DNA from: Wocania arenilitoris
Lineage (GTDB): Bacteria; Bacteroidota; Bacteroidia; Flavobacteriales; Flavobacteriaceae
Direction of reading: 5' to 3'
Assembly (NCBI RefSeq): GCF_021728535.1
Contig: NZ_JAKKDU010000009.1
Location: 1 to 64,000 of the forward strand
DNA: 64,000 nt
Under the pieces are notes generated by a model, which had not been told where the DNA came from, did no database searches, and was given only the letters and a program-made list of their open reading frames with translations. A program made the translations under genes and the position numbers. This document shows, in pieces, positions 1 through 8,621 of the stretch (the first letter of the stretch is position 1; each line of letters opens with the position of its first letter).

Positions 1-83
1 AAACGAAAATCAAAACATTAAACGACAGAAAAAAACAATATCAAAAATTTAGCTTAAATTAGCATTAAACCCTCTCTTAAATT

Positions 84-617
84 TTAAACCAAAAAGTTCA
101 AATTTATCTGAAGACTTACAACGTAACCGTAATCTGAAACCGTGTTTTTCAACAAGTAGGCCATAGTACTAAAATTGTACGATTTCTTATCAGTCTGTTT
201 TAAATGATCTGCCATGACCTGAAAAGCCTCTCGACTGTAAAAGTCATCTGCATTAATGATGGCGAAGTTTTCAGTTACGATGTCTTTTGTCATTAAAAGT
301 GCATGCCCCGTACCCCAAGGCTTGGTACGCTCGGGATTTAAAAATCTTTCAGGAACGTTTTCCAGCTCCTGATAAACAAAATCGGCTTCTGCTCGTCCAG
401 AAAGTTTTTTGTTGAAAATGGCTTTAAATTCCTTTTCAAAACTTTTTCTTATTATAAACACGAATTTCCCAAAACCTGCCTGTAGAGCATCATATATAGA
501 AAAATCTATAATTGTATCGCCTTCAGGTGTAAAAGAATCAATCTGTTTTAAACCTCCATAACGGCTTCCCATACCTGCTGCTAATATGACTAGTGTAGGT
601 TTACTTATTTTACTCAT
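84..617 (-). pseudogene. Truncated sugar-nucleotide nucleotidyltransferase (N-terminal part)
   Basis: The N-terminal half of a sugar-phosphate nucleotidyltransferase is recognisable. It has the nucleotide-binding signature LVILAAGMGSRYGGLKQ at residues 9-25 and the metal/nucleotide motif INADDFY near residue 121. Members of this family are about 300 residues long and activate sugar-1-phosphates. Here the familiar sequence stops after SDYGYV (residue 166, near position 120). Eleven unrelated residues and a stop follow, so the C-terminal sugar-binding half is missing. It is the last gene of the leftward glycan-utilisation run, 20 bases after the CBM9-like gene. It is probably inactive, or an edge of a rearrangement. 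The break is seen; its cause is not. Confidence 0.75.
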
Positions 618-637
618 TGCTTTATTTTATAATTATT

Positions 638-1366
638 TTATTTATTTAATATTATTTTCCCAAATGAAGTAGGTACATGAAAATCTGGTTCATCTGTTTT
701 TGGATCCACCCATGTAATCCATTCAATCTTAGCTTCACTCTTTAAATCTTCTGCTAGCCTAGTACAATCTCCTCTATAAATACCTACTTCCATCTTATTA
801 TCTTTTAATAAGCCTAACATTTTCAAGGATTCTAAACTAAGTATTACGTCTACTCTATATCCATTTTTTATGGTCACTCCTTTTGCAAATAAATGACCAT
901 TGGGCCAATTCCAAGAATTATCAAACCTCCTATAGAATTCAGCCTTATAATCTAATACTTTTCCTTTAGGGTCAATTTCTAGACAGAAATATGGATTCAT
1001 ATTTTTATTTTTCCTAAAAAATATTTCTACACGATCGGATTGAGCTACATCTAATTCGCTCTTCATCTTATCATAAATCAATACATTTGAATCTTTAACA
1101 TCATATCTTAAATATAGATACTTGCCAGTATGAATAGCCTTAAAGCTCATGTCAAAAGGATAATCTTTATTCCAAGGGTTCGAAAAATCATTTAAGCATT
1201 GAACAGAATTCCATACGCTATCTGGTATAAAGTCGTTAATAGATTTGACTTTATAACCTATTTTCTCAACTGTATAACTATTATAGTTTAGTGGTTTATT
1301 ACAACTCAATAGAATAAAAAATAAAAGACTAGTTCCAACACTTAAACATCTAATTTTAATTATCAT
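638..1366 (-). CDS. CBM9-like/DOMON carbohydrate-binding lipoprotein
   Basis: The signal sequence ends in a lipobox (FILLSC, Cys22), so an envelope lipoprotein is expected. The rest resembles the CBM9-like fold found in Bacteroidota: DMSFKAIHTGKYLYLRYDVKD (strand-rich, given here in part as YLYLRYDVKD), then SDRVEIFF, CLEIDPKGKVLDY and a C-terminal FGKIILNK. These proteins bind sugars and have no catalytic residues. The start overlaps the stop of the upstream nucleoside phosphorylase gene by 4 bases, which points to translational coupling in the leftward utilisation operon. A role in holding the glycan or its products at the cell surface is inferred from context. Confidence 0.7.
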   Translation of the reverse strand: MIIKIRCLSVGTSLLFFILLSCNKPLNYNSYTVEKIGYKVKSINDFIPDSVWNSVQCLNDFSNPWNKDYPFDMSFKAIHTGKYLYLRYDVKDSNVLIYDKMKSELDVAQSDRVEIFFRKNKNMNPYFCLEIDPKGKVLDYKAEFYRRFDNSWNWPNGHLFAKGVTIKNGYRVDVILSLESLKMLGLLKDNKMEVGIYRGDCTRLAEDLKSEAKIEWITWVDPKTDEPDFHVPTSFGKIILNK

Positions 1367-2232
1367 TTTGTAATTTTGTCTAAAACATACTTTATTAGTT
1401 TCTCAACTTCACTTTTGTAATTTGGATTTGCATTTTTATTTAGTCTATTTGCAATGATTAAACAAATAGCAATAGCCTCATGACCCAATAATTTTGACAA
1501 ACCATACATAGCAGAACTCTCCATTTCATAGTTCGTTATTCTATGGTCTTCATAAAAAAAACTAGACAACTTGTTGTTTATATTTTTCAACTTAGAATTT
1601 AACCTTAGTTCTCTCCCTTGTGGAACATAAAATCCAGGAGAAGTAATTGTTATGCCTGAATGAGTTTCTTTACTGTTTAATATATCATATAATTCTTCTG
1701 AAGCATCTATAACATATGGAGAAAAAAATAAATGATCTGATCCTAGATGTGTCTTAAAGGTTACGCTATATTCCTTATTTATTATCTTTTCGTTATTTAG
1801 ATAAAAGTATAATAGGTTATCAAATCCTACAGATTTTTTTGATATCACATAAGAATTTACAATGATATCTTTCTGCAAACTTCCAGATGTTCCTATTCTT
1901 ATAAAATTTAACTTCTTTCTTTTATTTTTAATCTTTCTGCTTTCAAAATCTATATTCACTAAAGCATCGAGTTCATTCAATATAATATCAATATTACCTA
2001 TTCCAACTCCTGTTGAGACTACTGTAATTCTTTTGCTATTATATTTGCCTGTAATACTAACATATTCTCTGTTTGATATTTTAAATTCAACATCATTTAA
2101 AAAAGATTCGATGACATTAACACGTTTAGGATCACCAACTAAAATGATGGTATCTGCAACTTGTCCTGGTTTTAAATGCAAATGAAAAATACTATCATCT
2201 GGATTTAATATTAACTCTGAATCTAATAACAT
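1363..2232 (-). CDS. Nucleoside phosphorylase (PNP/UDP family)
   Basis: A cytoplasmic protein without signal sequence. VGDPKRV near residue 33 is the phosphate-binding entry of the PNP_UDP_1 family, VSTGVGIGN lies near 73-81, and ITNYEMESSAMYGL near residue 237 is the ribose/purine-pyrimidine-binding signature of uridine-phosphorylase-like enzymes. The length of 289 residues is normal. The family cleaves nucleosides with phosphate to give a base and a (deoxy)ribose-1-phosphate. It sits 2 bases after the phosphodiester glycosidase gene and overlaps the CBM9-like gene, an unusual place for a nucleoside salvage enzyme. A substrate within the glycan pathway is possible but unproven. Confidence 0.8.
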   Translation of the reverse strand: MLLDSELILNPDDSIFHLHLKPGQVADTIILVGDPKRVNVIESFLNDVEFKISNREYVSITGKYNSKRITVVSTGVGIGNIDIILNELDALVNIDFESRKIKNKRKKLNFIRIGTSGSLQKDIIVNSYVISKKSVGFDNLLYFYLNNEKIINKEYSVTFKTHLGSDHLFFSPYVIDASEELYDILNSKETHSGITITSPGFYVPQGRELRLNSKLKNINNKLSSFFYEDHRITNYEMESSAMYGLSKLLGHEAIAICLIIANRLNKNANPNYKSEVEKLIKYVLDKITK

Positions 2233-2234
2233 CC

Positions 2235-3161
2235 TTATTTTGCTTTAATAATTAATGCCATTGAAATATTTCTACAGCCTTCATGGTCAAACTTACCATT
2301 GTCTGTTGGGTAATTAACGACACCATTATAGGGATGATCTTTAATCCACATCGTTGAAGAACCTCCTCCGTCTAAATTAAGAGCCTTGTTACATTTAAAG
2401 ATATCAAATAACAACGTTGTTAATTCTTTAGCACTCATTCCTTTGGCTTGTTCACTTCTACCATCAACTACAACCATAATTAAATGATTATCTTTTGTAA
2501 GTCCTATAGCTGTTCTAGGGTGGCGAACTCCCTGATGACGGTTTCTATCTTCATAATGCAATTCATTAAGTTCTTTTTGAGTATAATTACCTTCTACAAA
2601 GTACTTTCCTACAGGCACTCCTTCTTGGATTAGAACAGGTGATGAACTCATTACATAAGGTGTATCTGTATGTTCGTATAATGCTTTATTGCCTAGACGA
2701 ATATCTATCTCGCCTTTTTTGTTTATGGATATAAACCCTTCTGACTTCCAATAAAGAGGGTGTTCTTTAGGGTACTCAATAGTCTGATATATAGAATCGT
2801 TTCTTTTAAAAAAACTACCCCATCGTCCTTCTTTATCTCTATCTGGATATGTTCCATTAATAGCAACAAGAGCTCCTTTCCCTTCAATCAGTTTATAAAC
2901 GGGCTGAAATTTATCTTTTGAATTAACCCAATCTAATTTCACATCTGCTTTGTCTAAATCAATATCAATAACATTTATGGTTTGATTTGAACTAAACAAG
3001 GGGTAATATGCTTTCCACTGCTTCCATATAATTCCTTTTTGCAAGGAGGAAGTGCTCCAACCATTGTTTACTTTTAATTCTAGGTTTTTATTTGAATTGC
3101 AGGAAGCAATCAAAAAAACTAGAAATAAATAAACATGGATTTTTATTGATTTTAATAACAT
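2235..3161 (-). CDS. Phosphodiester glycosidase (NAGPA/DUF2233 family) lipoprotein
   Basis: A lipobox (LIASC, Cys21) predicts an envelope-anchored protein. The NAGPA-type domain is clear: AINGTY (100-105), RHPRTAIG (213-220), VVVDGR (about 231-235) and the hallmark NLDGGGSS (263-270). The family includes the human uncovering enzyme, which removes GlcNAc from a GlcNAc-1-phospho-6-mannose diester, and bacterial enzymes acting on sugar-phosphodiester bonds. It lies between the GH109 and nucleoside phosphorylase genes in the same direction, with short gaps, so it is probably part of one transcript. The context suggests the target glycan carries HexNAc-1-phosphodiester decorations; this is inference. 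Confidence 0.85.
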   Translation of the reverse strand: MLLKSIKIHVYLFLVFLIASCNSNKNLELKVNNGWSTSSLQKGIIWKQWKAYYPLFSSNQTINVIDIDLDKADVKLDWVNSKDKFQPVYKLIEGKGALVAINGTYPDRDKEGRWGSFFKRNDSIYQTIEYPKEHPLYWKSEGFISINKKGEIDIRLGNKALYEHTDTPYVMSSSPVLIQEGVPVGKYFVEGNYTQKELNELHYEDRNRHQGVRHPRTAIGLTKDNHLIMVVVDGRSEQAKGMSAKELTTLLFDIFKCNKALNLDGGGSSTMWIKDHPYNGVVNYPTDNGKFDHEGCRNISMALIIKAK

Positions 3162-3188
3162 CTTTTAAAATATTTTAATAGTTATAAA

Positions 3189-4589
3189 TCACAAATTAGC
3201 CATTCCCAATTTCCTAGAGGTTTCCCATTTACCTCTAGTAAAATCAGGAAATTTCACAGGAATACTTCCCAGTTCTACTGATATTTTTGATAATGGTCCA
3301 ACCACTGACCAAGCAACGCCATCATATACATCCATATCTAGAGCCCATCCTTTATTTAAACATTCTATTAATCGGTATGCCATCACAAAATCCATACCTC
3401 CATGTCCACCTTTGTGCTTATCTATTTTTTCTTGAAGTTTATTCCAAATAGAATGACGGTGTTTTGCATGCAATTCTTTATATTCAGTTTCATTTAAAAA
3501 ATGGTGTCCTTTTCCATCTAAAGAAATTTTACTTGGATATCCTTGGTGGTAGGCTTTTGTACCTGCCAACACATTTTTTCTATCATAAGGTCTAGGTGTC
3601 ACCACATCATGTTGTACTAGAATAGAACGCCCTTTATTCGTCTTTATCAAACTATTATTCATATCGCCATGAGCAAAATCTGTTTTTCCATAAAACTCAT
3701 TGTCCTTACTTACTGTTTGAGCATATTCTGACAGTGCAGCTTGTGGGCTACTCATTGATACTAAAAAGTCAAATTTATCACCACGTTGAACATCCATGTA
3801 CTGAGCTACGGGTCCTAAACCATGGGTTGCATATAAATTACCATCTCGTTTTATATGATGCTTCATACGCCAGTTATTGTATGTTGCATTGTTAAAAAGT
3901 CCTTTTCTCAAATCATGTACATAAGCAGCTTCTGCATAGGTAAGAGTTCCAAAAACACCGGCTTGCGCCATATTTAACAACCACAATTCTTCATCGCCAT
4001 AGCATACATTTTCAAGCATCATACAATTGCGTTGGGTGGCTTCTGCAGTATCTACTAATTTCCAACAATCGTCAATTGTGTAAGCAGCAGGAACTTCAAC
4101 CCCAACATGTTTTCCTTGTTCCATAGCATAAACACTCATGGGTACATGGTCTTCCCATGGTGTTGCTATAATAATTAAATCTAAGTCATCTCTTTTTACC
4201 ATTTCTTTCCAAATAGTGAGGCTTCCTGTATATGTCTTTGGTTTTTCATTCCCATGCTTTTTTAAATACTCTAAAGAGCGATCTACCATACTTTCACGAA
4301 CATCACAAATCGCTGTAATCTCAGCCATTTCTGGACACAAGGCATTGAATTGGTATAATAAGCCTAAACCTCTATCTCCACAACCTATTAAACCTATCCT
4401 AACTTTTTTAATAGGTGCTACCTTTAAGCCCATTACAGACTTATTTGTTGTGGGTCTTGCCTTTGAAATTTGTTCTACTATATTTTCTTTAGAAACCTCA
4501 CTACTTAAACCAAAAGCTGAAGCACCTATAAATGCACTTAAATAAGTGCTGTTTCTTAAAAATTTTCTTCTTGAATTATTATTTTCCAT
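3189..4589 (-). CDS. GH109-type alpha-N-acetylgalactosaminidase (Gfo/Idh/MocA fold)
   Basis: An N-terminal twin-arginine signal (SRRKFLR, residues 6-12) followed by a hydrophobic stretch predicts Tat export with cofactor bound. The NAD-binding Rossmann motif GLIGCGDRGLG is at 66-76. ENVCYGDEELWLL and ATHGLGPVAQ match the GH109 branch of the Gfo/Idh/MocA superfamily, where the His of THGLGP is important in catalysis. GH109 enzymes remove terminal alpha-GalNAc through an NAD-dependent oxidation-elimination-addition mechanism. The length of 466 residues fits. It is 14 bases downstream of the GH20 gene and belongs to the same leftward operon. Non-glycosidase members of the superfamily exist, but these motifs favour GH109. 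Confidence 0.85.
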   Translation of the reverse strand: MENNNSRRKFLRNSTYLSAFIGASAFGLSSEVSKENIVEQISKARPTTNKSVMGLKVAPIKKVRIGLIGCGDRGLGLLYQFNALCPEMAEITAICDVRESMVDRSLEYLKKHGNEKPKTYTGSLTIWKEMVKRDDLDLIIIATPWEDHVPMSVYAMEQGKHVGVEVPAAYTIDDCWKLVDTAEATQRNCMMLENVCYGDEELWLLNMAQAGVFGTLTYAEAAYVHDLRKGLFNNATYNNWRMKHHIKRDGNLYATHGLGPVAQYMDVQRGDKFDFLVSMSSPQAALSEYAQTVSKDNEFYGKTDFAHGDMNNSLIKTNKGRSILVQHDVVTPRPYDRKNVLAGTKAYHQGYPSKISLDGKGHHFLNETEYKELHAKHRHSIWNKLQEKIDKHKGGHGGMDFVMAYRLIECLNKGWALDMDVYDGVAWSVVGPLSKISVELGSIPVKFPDFTRGKWETSRKLGMANL

Positions 4590-4603
4590 TTATTAATATT
4601 TTA

Positions 4604-6601
4604 TTATTTTTCTACTAATTCTCCTGCTTCTTGCTTAATTTCTATCTTCTCTATAACGCCACTAAAGGACTCTTCAATAGCTGATCCAAAAAACTTCATT
4701 GGGCAAAGCATTTGAATATTTTCACTACCAATTAATTTTCCATCAGCATATAAACTTGTTTCTCCTTTTTTTCCTACAATAGTTATTTCTACTGATTTAT
4801 TTATAGGCAATTGATAATCAAAAACGAGTATCTTAGGGATAAGTGATGTAAGTGGCGTTACTCCTTCAGATTTATTGGCACGAACAATGCCTATTCCTCT
4901 TTTTGTTATTTTTTTATCTCTATCGGTAAAAACATGCTCTAAATTTGCATAAACCGTAGCCCACCTAGAGGATAAAAGAACTTGATTGTCTAAAGATGTA
5001 GAGGCTCGTTTTAAAGTCAATTTCAATTTCCATGGATACTCCACATTTTTTGTTTTACTTTTTAATTTCAAAAATGGCTTATGTTCTAAATCAATTAATC
5101 TAGCCGACTTATAAAGTATTTTATCTTTTGAAAAACTTCTACTCAAAAATTTAGTTTGTGGAATTTTCATTAAACTGCTCATCACTTTATTAAACTCTTC
5201 TATAGAATCATAAGCTTTAGTTCCCCACATTTTTTCAGAAAACACCATCATTGATGGAATGCTCAATCTAGAGATTTCAGAAATAGTGTATCCGCTAGGT
5301 CCATAATCATTCCATATATGTAATTTACTACCCAACAACCCTGGGCTTTCTTTTGATAAATTTTGATCCTCATTATGGCTAAAATATTCTGGTGTCCATT
5401 TTTCATAAATAAACTTGTTCTTTACTCCATAGTACGGAGCTCCGGGAACAATGTAAGTGAAATAATGACCAGAATTAATAAATTGATACCCATTTTCCGA
5501 TTTATTTTTTGAGTCATTGGTTTCCCACATATCTATAATAATATCCTTATCTACCTCTGTATGACCTGGCATATGCTCATAGCCAGACCAAATACGTGTT
5601 GTTTTGTTATATTTTTTAACTACTTTATTAAAATGGTTAATATATTTTCTAAAAGTTTCTCCTAAATGAATTTTTAAAGAATCGTTTTTAATACTCTTTA
5701 TCCTATATTCGTCTGTACCCAAATGAAAATCTGGTGCATCAAAATGAGGAATAACTTCATCTAAGATTTCTTCTACAAAAGGGTAAACATCTTTATTGGT
5801 AATATCCAGATATTTAGCTGTAAGCCAAGGGCTTTTTAAATCTGGACGGACGTTGGTAAAGGCCAATGAATGACCAGGAGAATCAATCTCAGGCGTTATG
5901 GTAATACCATAAGAATGAGCAAAATCTTGTAATTCTCTAATTTCTTTCCAGCTATAATGTCCATCTATTGAAGTTAAACGAGGATATTTATTACTCTCAA
6001 GACGATAAGCCCCATAAGTAAGTCCAGAATTATCACTTAAATGTATATGAAACTCGTTCATTTTAACCCAAGCCATAGCTCTTATATAATCTTTTAATTC
6101 TTCAATGCTGAAAAATTTTCTAGCTACATCAATAAGGAGCATCCTTTTTTCATATGAAGAATAATCTACAATATATCCGTTAGGAATACTTTTATGATAT
6201 TTTTTTTGTGAAAAAAGTTGTAATAACGTTCTGGTAGCATATAGCATTCCGTTATAAGAAGCTGCTGTAACGTGAGTCTGCTTACCTAAATTAATCTTAT
6301 ACAAATCTTTTTTTGAAATTTCTTTTATATAATTAATATCAAAATAGATATCTATGGAGGATTTATTAGGTTTGTTCTTAACTTTTAAACCTATATCTTT
6401 TAATTCTTCTCGGAATCTTTCTAACAATAATTTTTGATTTGAATTTATATTTTTTGAATAGATTATAGTAATACAATCATAATAAGATTTTGTTAAAGAA
6501 TCTGTCCATTCTTGTATTGCTGGAACTACGGTTAGAGGTTCTTGAGAATTTATCTGATTGAGCGAGCCTATCAGTATCATTAAAAATATTATTTTTTTCA
6601 T
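4604..6601 (-). CDS. GH20 beta-N-acetylhexosaminidase
   Basis: A Sec signal peptide covers residues 1-19 (ends INSQ). An N-terminal GH20b-like domain precedes the TIM barrel, which begins near RMLLIDVARKFF (153-164) with HLSDNSG (187-193). The catalytic Asp-Glu pair is in FHLGTDEYR (D297-E298), as expected for substrate-assisted cleavage of terminal beta-GlcNAc or beta-GalNAc. A C-terminal beta-rich extension of about 150 residues is present. It is the first gene of the leftward enzyme block, about 430 bases after the SusD gene with a terminator between, so it may be separately initiated or reached by read-through. Confidence 0.92.
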   Translation of the reverse strand: MKKIIFLMILIGSLNQINSQEPLTVVPAIQEWTDSLTKSYYDCITIIYSKNINSNQKLLLERFREELKDIGLKVKNKPNKSSIDIYFDINYIKEISKKDLYKINLGKQTHVTAASYNGMLYATRTLLQLFSQKKYHKSIPNGYIVDYSSYEKRMLLIDVARKFFSIEELKDYIRAMAWVKMNEFHIHLSDNSGLTYGAYRLESNKYPRLTSIDGHYSWKEIRELQDFAHSYGITITPEIDSPGHSLAFTNVRPDLKSPWLTAKYLDITNKDVYPFVEEILDEVIPHFDAPDFHLGTDEYRIKSIKNDSLKIHLGETFRKYINHFNKVVKKYNKTTRIWSGYEHMPGHTEVDKDIIIDMWETNDSKNKSENGYQFINSGHYFTYIVPGAPYYGVKNKFIYEKWTPEYFSHNEDQNLSKESPGLLGSKLHIWNDYGPSGYTISEISRLSIPSMMVFSEKMWGTKAYDSIEEFNKVMSSLMKIPQTKFLSRSFSKDKILYKSARLIDLEHKPFLKLKSKTKNVEYPWKLKLTLKRASTSLDNQVLLSSRWATVYANLEHVFTDRDKKITKRGIGIVRANKSEGVTPLTSLIPKILVFDYQLPINKSVEITIVGKKGETSLYADGKLIGSENIQMLCPMKFFGSAIEESFSGVIEKIEIKQEAGELVEK

Positions 6602-7027
6602 AAATCTAATTGCATTTTATAATTTATTACTATTCAATAAATACCTATTTAGTTGTAAAAAAATAATTTAATTTTTCTTGAAAATTAGTTCTGTTGTTAA
6701 TATTTGCCATTACTAATTGACAACTAGGTGTTGGCTTTCCGTTACTTTCATTTATTCTAATTTCCTTTATGTAAAACAGATAAAATTAAATCTAAAAAAA
6801 GTTGTACTGCCTAATTAGAGGCTAAAAGAGAAATATGCTTCCAACCATTCTAAAAAGCTTATATCATGTCAACTTAACACTCATTAATAAGCCAATATTC
6901 TCCGACAAATAATTAAAAAATAAAAGAAGAAAAGGCTTAAAATATATATCTTAAGCCTTTTAAAAAAAACTAACTCAAACTAACTAAGATTTCAAAATTC
7001 AACATTAGTAAAACTATTACACTAAAG
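6602..7027. other. Intergenic region between GH20 and SusD genes
   Basis: About 426 A+T-rich bases without a convincing reading frame. The right-hand part contains a terminator-like hairpin (6930-6961). The left-hand part should hold the promoter of the leftward GH20 operon, but no clear TAnnTTTG box with a -33 partner was found. Confidence 0.6.
6930..6961 (-). terminator. Hairpin terminator after the SusCD operon
   Basis: The 11-bp arms AAAAGGCTTAA (6930-6940) and TTAAGCCTTTT (6951-6961) form a perfect inverted repeat with a 10-base loop. It lies about 70 bases past the SusD stop on the minus strand and probably ends or attenuates the SusCD transcript before the enzyme genes. Confidence 0.65.
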
Positions 7028-8611
7028 TTAATATCCTGGATTTTGATCTAATATATCAGGGCCTACTAAATCAATTTCATGCTGAGGGATTGGCCATAAA
7101 TAATGCTTAGAAGCATCAAAACTTAGATCTCGAATAAACCTATAATCTCCTGCTGCATCTTTTGCACCCTTCATCTCACCATTTAATACTGTTTCTGCTA
7201 TTTTCCATCTACGAATATCATTAAGTCTAAAATCTCCATGTTCCATTCCTAATTCAACACGACGTTCTCTTCTAACTATTTCGCGAAGTTCACTTTGACT
7301 TGTAGTCGTTATTGCTGGATAATTACCAACACCAGTACGTGTTGTATTATATGCTCTTGCTCTAACATCATTTATTGCATCTAACACGGATTGGTTTATA
7401 GAACCACTTTCAATATTAGCCTCGGCAAAGATTAATAACACCTCAGCATAACGCATTAATATAATATCTCTATCATACCTACCCCAACCAGTATAGCCAG
7501 CATCTTGAATCAATTTACGAGCATAATATCCAGTATTACTTGCAGCGTCAACACTAGGCCCTGTCAAAGGACTTCCTGATAACATATCTCCTTTTTTAAA
7601 CACAGCCATATTCAATCTAGGGTCTCGATTATTAAATTCATTGTTCGGGTCAAATATTGATGTTGCATCATTAATGGCTTTCCCATCAGTTGTTTCAAAG
7701 GCATCTACAAATGATTGTGCTATTTTCACTGCACCAGTTTCATTTCCAGCAATCACATGGTTATTAGCATATACTCTAGCTAAATAATAATGAAATGTAT
7801 CAGGATTGTTGTATCTCACTGAAAAAATAACTTCTACATTATCCTCGTTAGGTTTTTGATGTAGATTTAAATAGCCTTCACCAGTTCCATCTTGAAAAAG
7901 ATCATAACCTAAAGCCATGACATCTTGTGCAGCTGTAGCAGCTTCAGGATAATTTCCTGCGTATAATAATGTACGTGCTTTTAAAGTTAATGCCGCTCCT
8001 TTTGTAGCTCTTCCTAAATCTGAAGCTCCATATGATGTAGGCAAATCTTCAGCTGCTTCAGTTAATTCTGATGAAATAAATGCGGTAATTTCTGCTGCTG
8101 TAGATCTTGGAACCCCTAACTCATCGGTTCCTAACGGAGTTGTAACAAGTGGCACACCTCCCCAATTATTTCTTAATATTGAATAGTGATAGGCTCTAAT
8201 AAACCTTGCTTCTGCAATAAATCTAGCACGCAAATTTTCATCCATCTCTGGTCTATCAATATTGGCTAAAAAAACATTACAAATCCTGATACTAGTATAT
8301 AATTCTTTGTAAATATTTCCTACGTTACTATCTGTAGCCCCTATAGACCCATTTTGAAAACCGTTATAAGTTCCTGTGGCATCATCCGTCATTGTTCCTG
8401 CAGCAAAAAGATAGGTGTTCATCGTGCTCCAAACACTTCCTCGTTCTGCAAAAGTAGCGTATGCAGCTGTAAGTGCATCAAAAGCTTCCTTTTCTGTTTT
8501 CCAAAATGATACATCTGTTAATTTATCACCAGGAGCTACATCTAAAAAATCGTCATTACAACTTATGACTCCTATAGCTAATAAAGTATATAATATAAAT
8601 ATTTTTTTCAT
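7028..8611 (-). CDS. susD-like: SusD/RagB-family glycan-binding outer-membrane lipoprotein
   Basis: The signal sequence with lipobox ending VISC (Cys18) followed by NDDFLDVAPGDKLTDVSFWKTE is typical of SusD proteins. Helical TPR-like segments include RFIRAYHYSILRNNWGGVPL near residue 140 and the C-terminal signature RRERRVELGMEHGDFRLNDIRRW (seen near 438-460), ending in LWPIPQHEID. The 527-residue length is normal. SusD caps the SusC transporter and captures oligosaccharides at the cell surface. It follows the SusC gene by 10 bases in the same operon. The ligand is inferred from the neighbouring hexosaminidases to be a HexNAc-containing glycan. Confidence 0.96.
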   Translation of the reverse strand: MKKIFILYTLLAIGVISCNDDFLDVAPGDKLTDVSFWKTEKEAFDALTAAYATFAERGSVWSTMNTYLFAAGTMTDDATGTYNGFQNGSIGATDSNVGNIYKELYTSIRICNVFLANIDRPEMDENLRARFIAEARFIRAYHYSILRNNWGGVPLVTTPLGTDELGVPRSTAAEITAFISSELTEAAEDLPTSYGASDLGRATKGAALTLKARTLLYAGNYPEAATAAQDVMALGYDLFQDGTGEGYLNLHQKPNEDNVEVIFSVRYNNPDTFHYYLARVYANNHVIAGNETGAVKIAQSFVDAFETTDGKAINDATSIFDPNNEFNNRDPRLNMAVFKKGDMLSGSPLTGPSVDAASNTGYYARKLIQDAGYTGWGRYDRDIILMRYAEVLLIFAEANIESGSINQSVLDAINDVRARAYNTTRTGVGNYPAITTTSQSELREIVRRERRVELGMEHGDFRLNDIRRWKIAETVLNGEMKGAKDAAGDYRFIRDLSFDASKHYLWPIPQHEIDLVGPDILDQNPGY

Positions 8612-8621
8612 TTTTTTTGTT

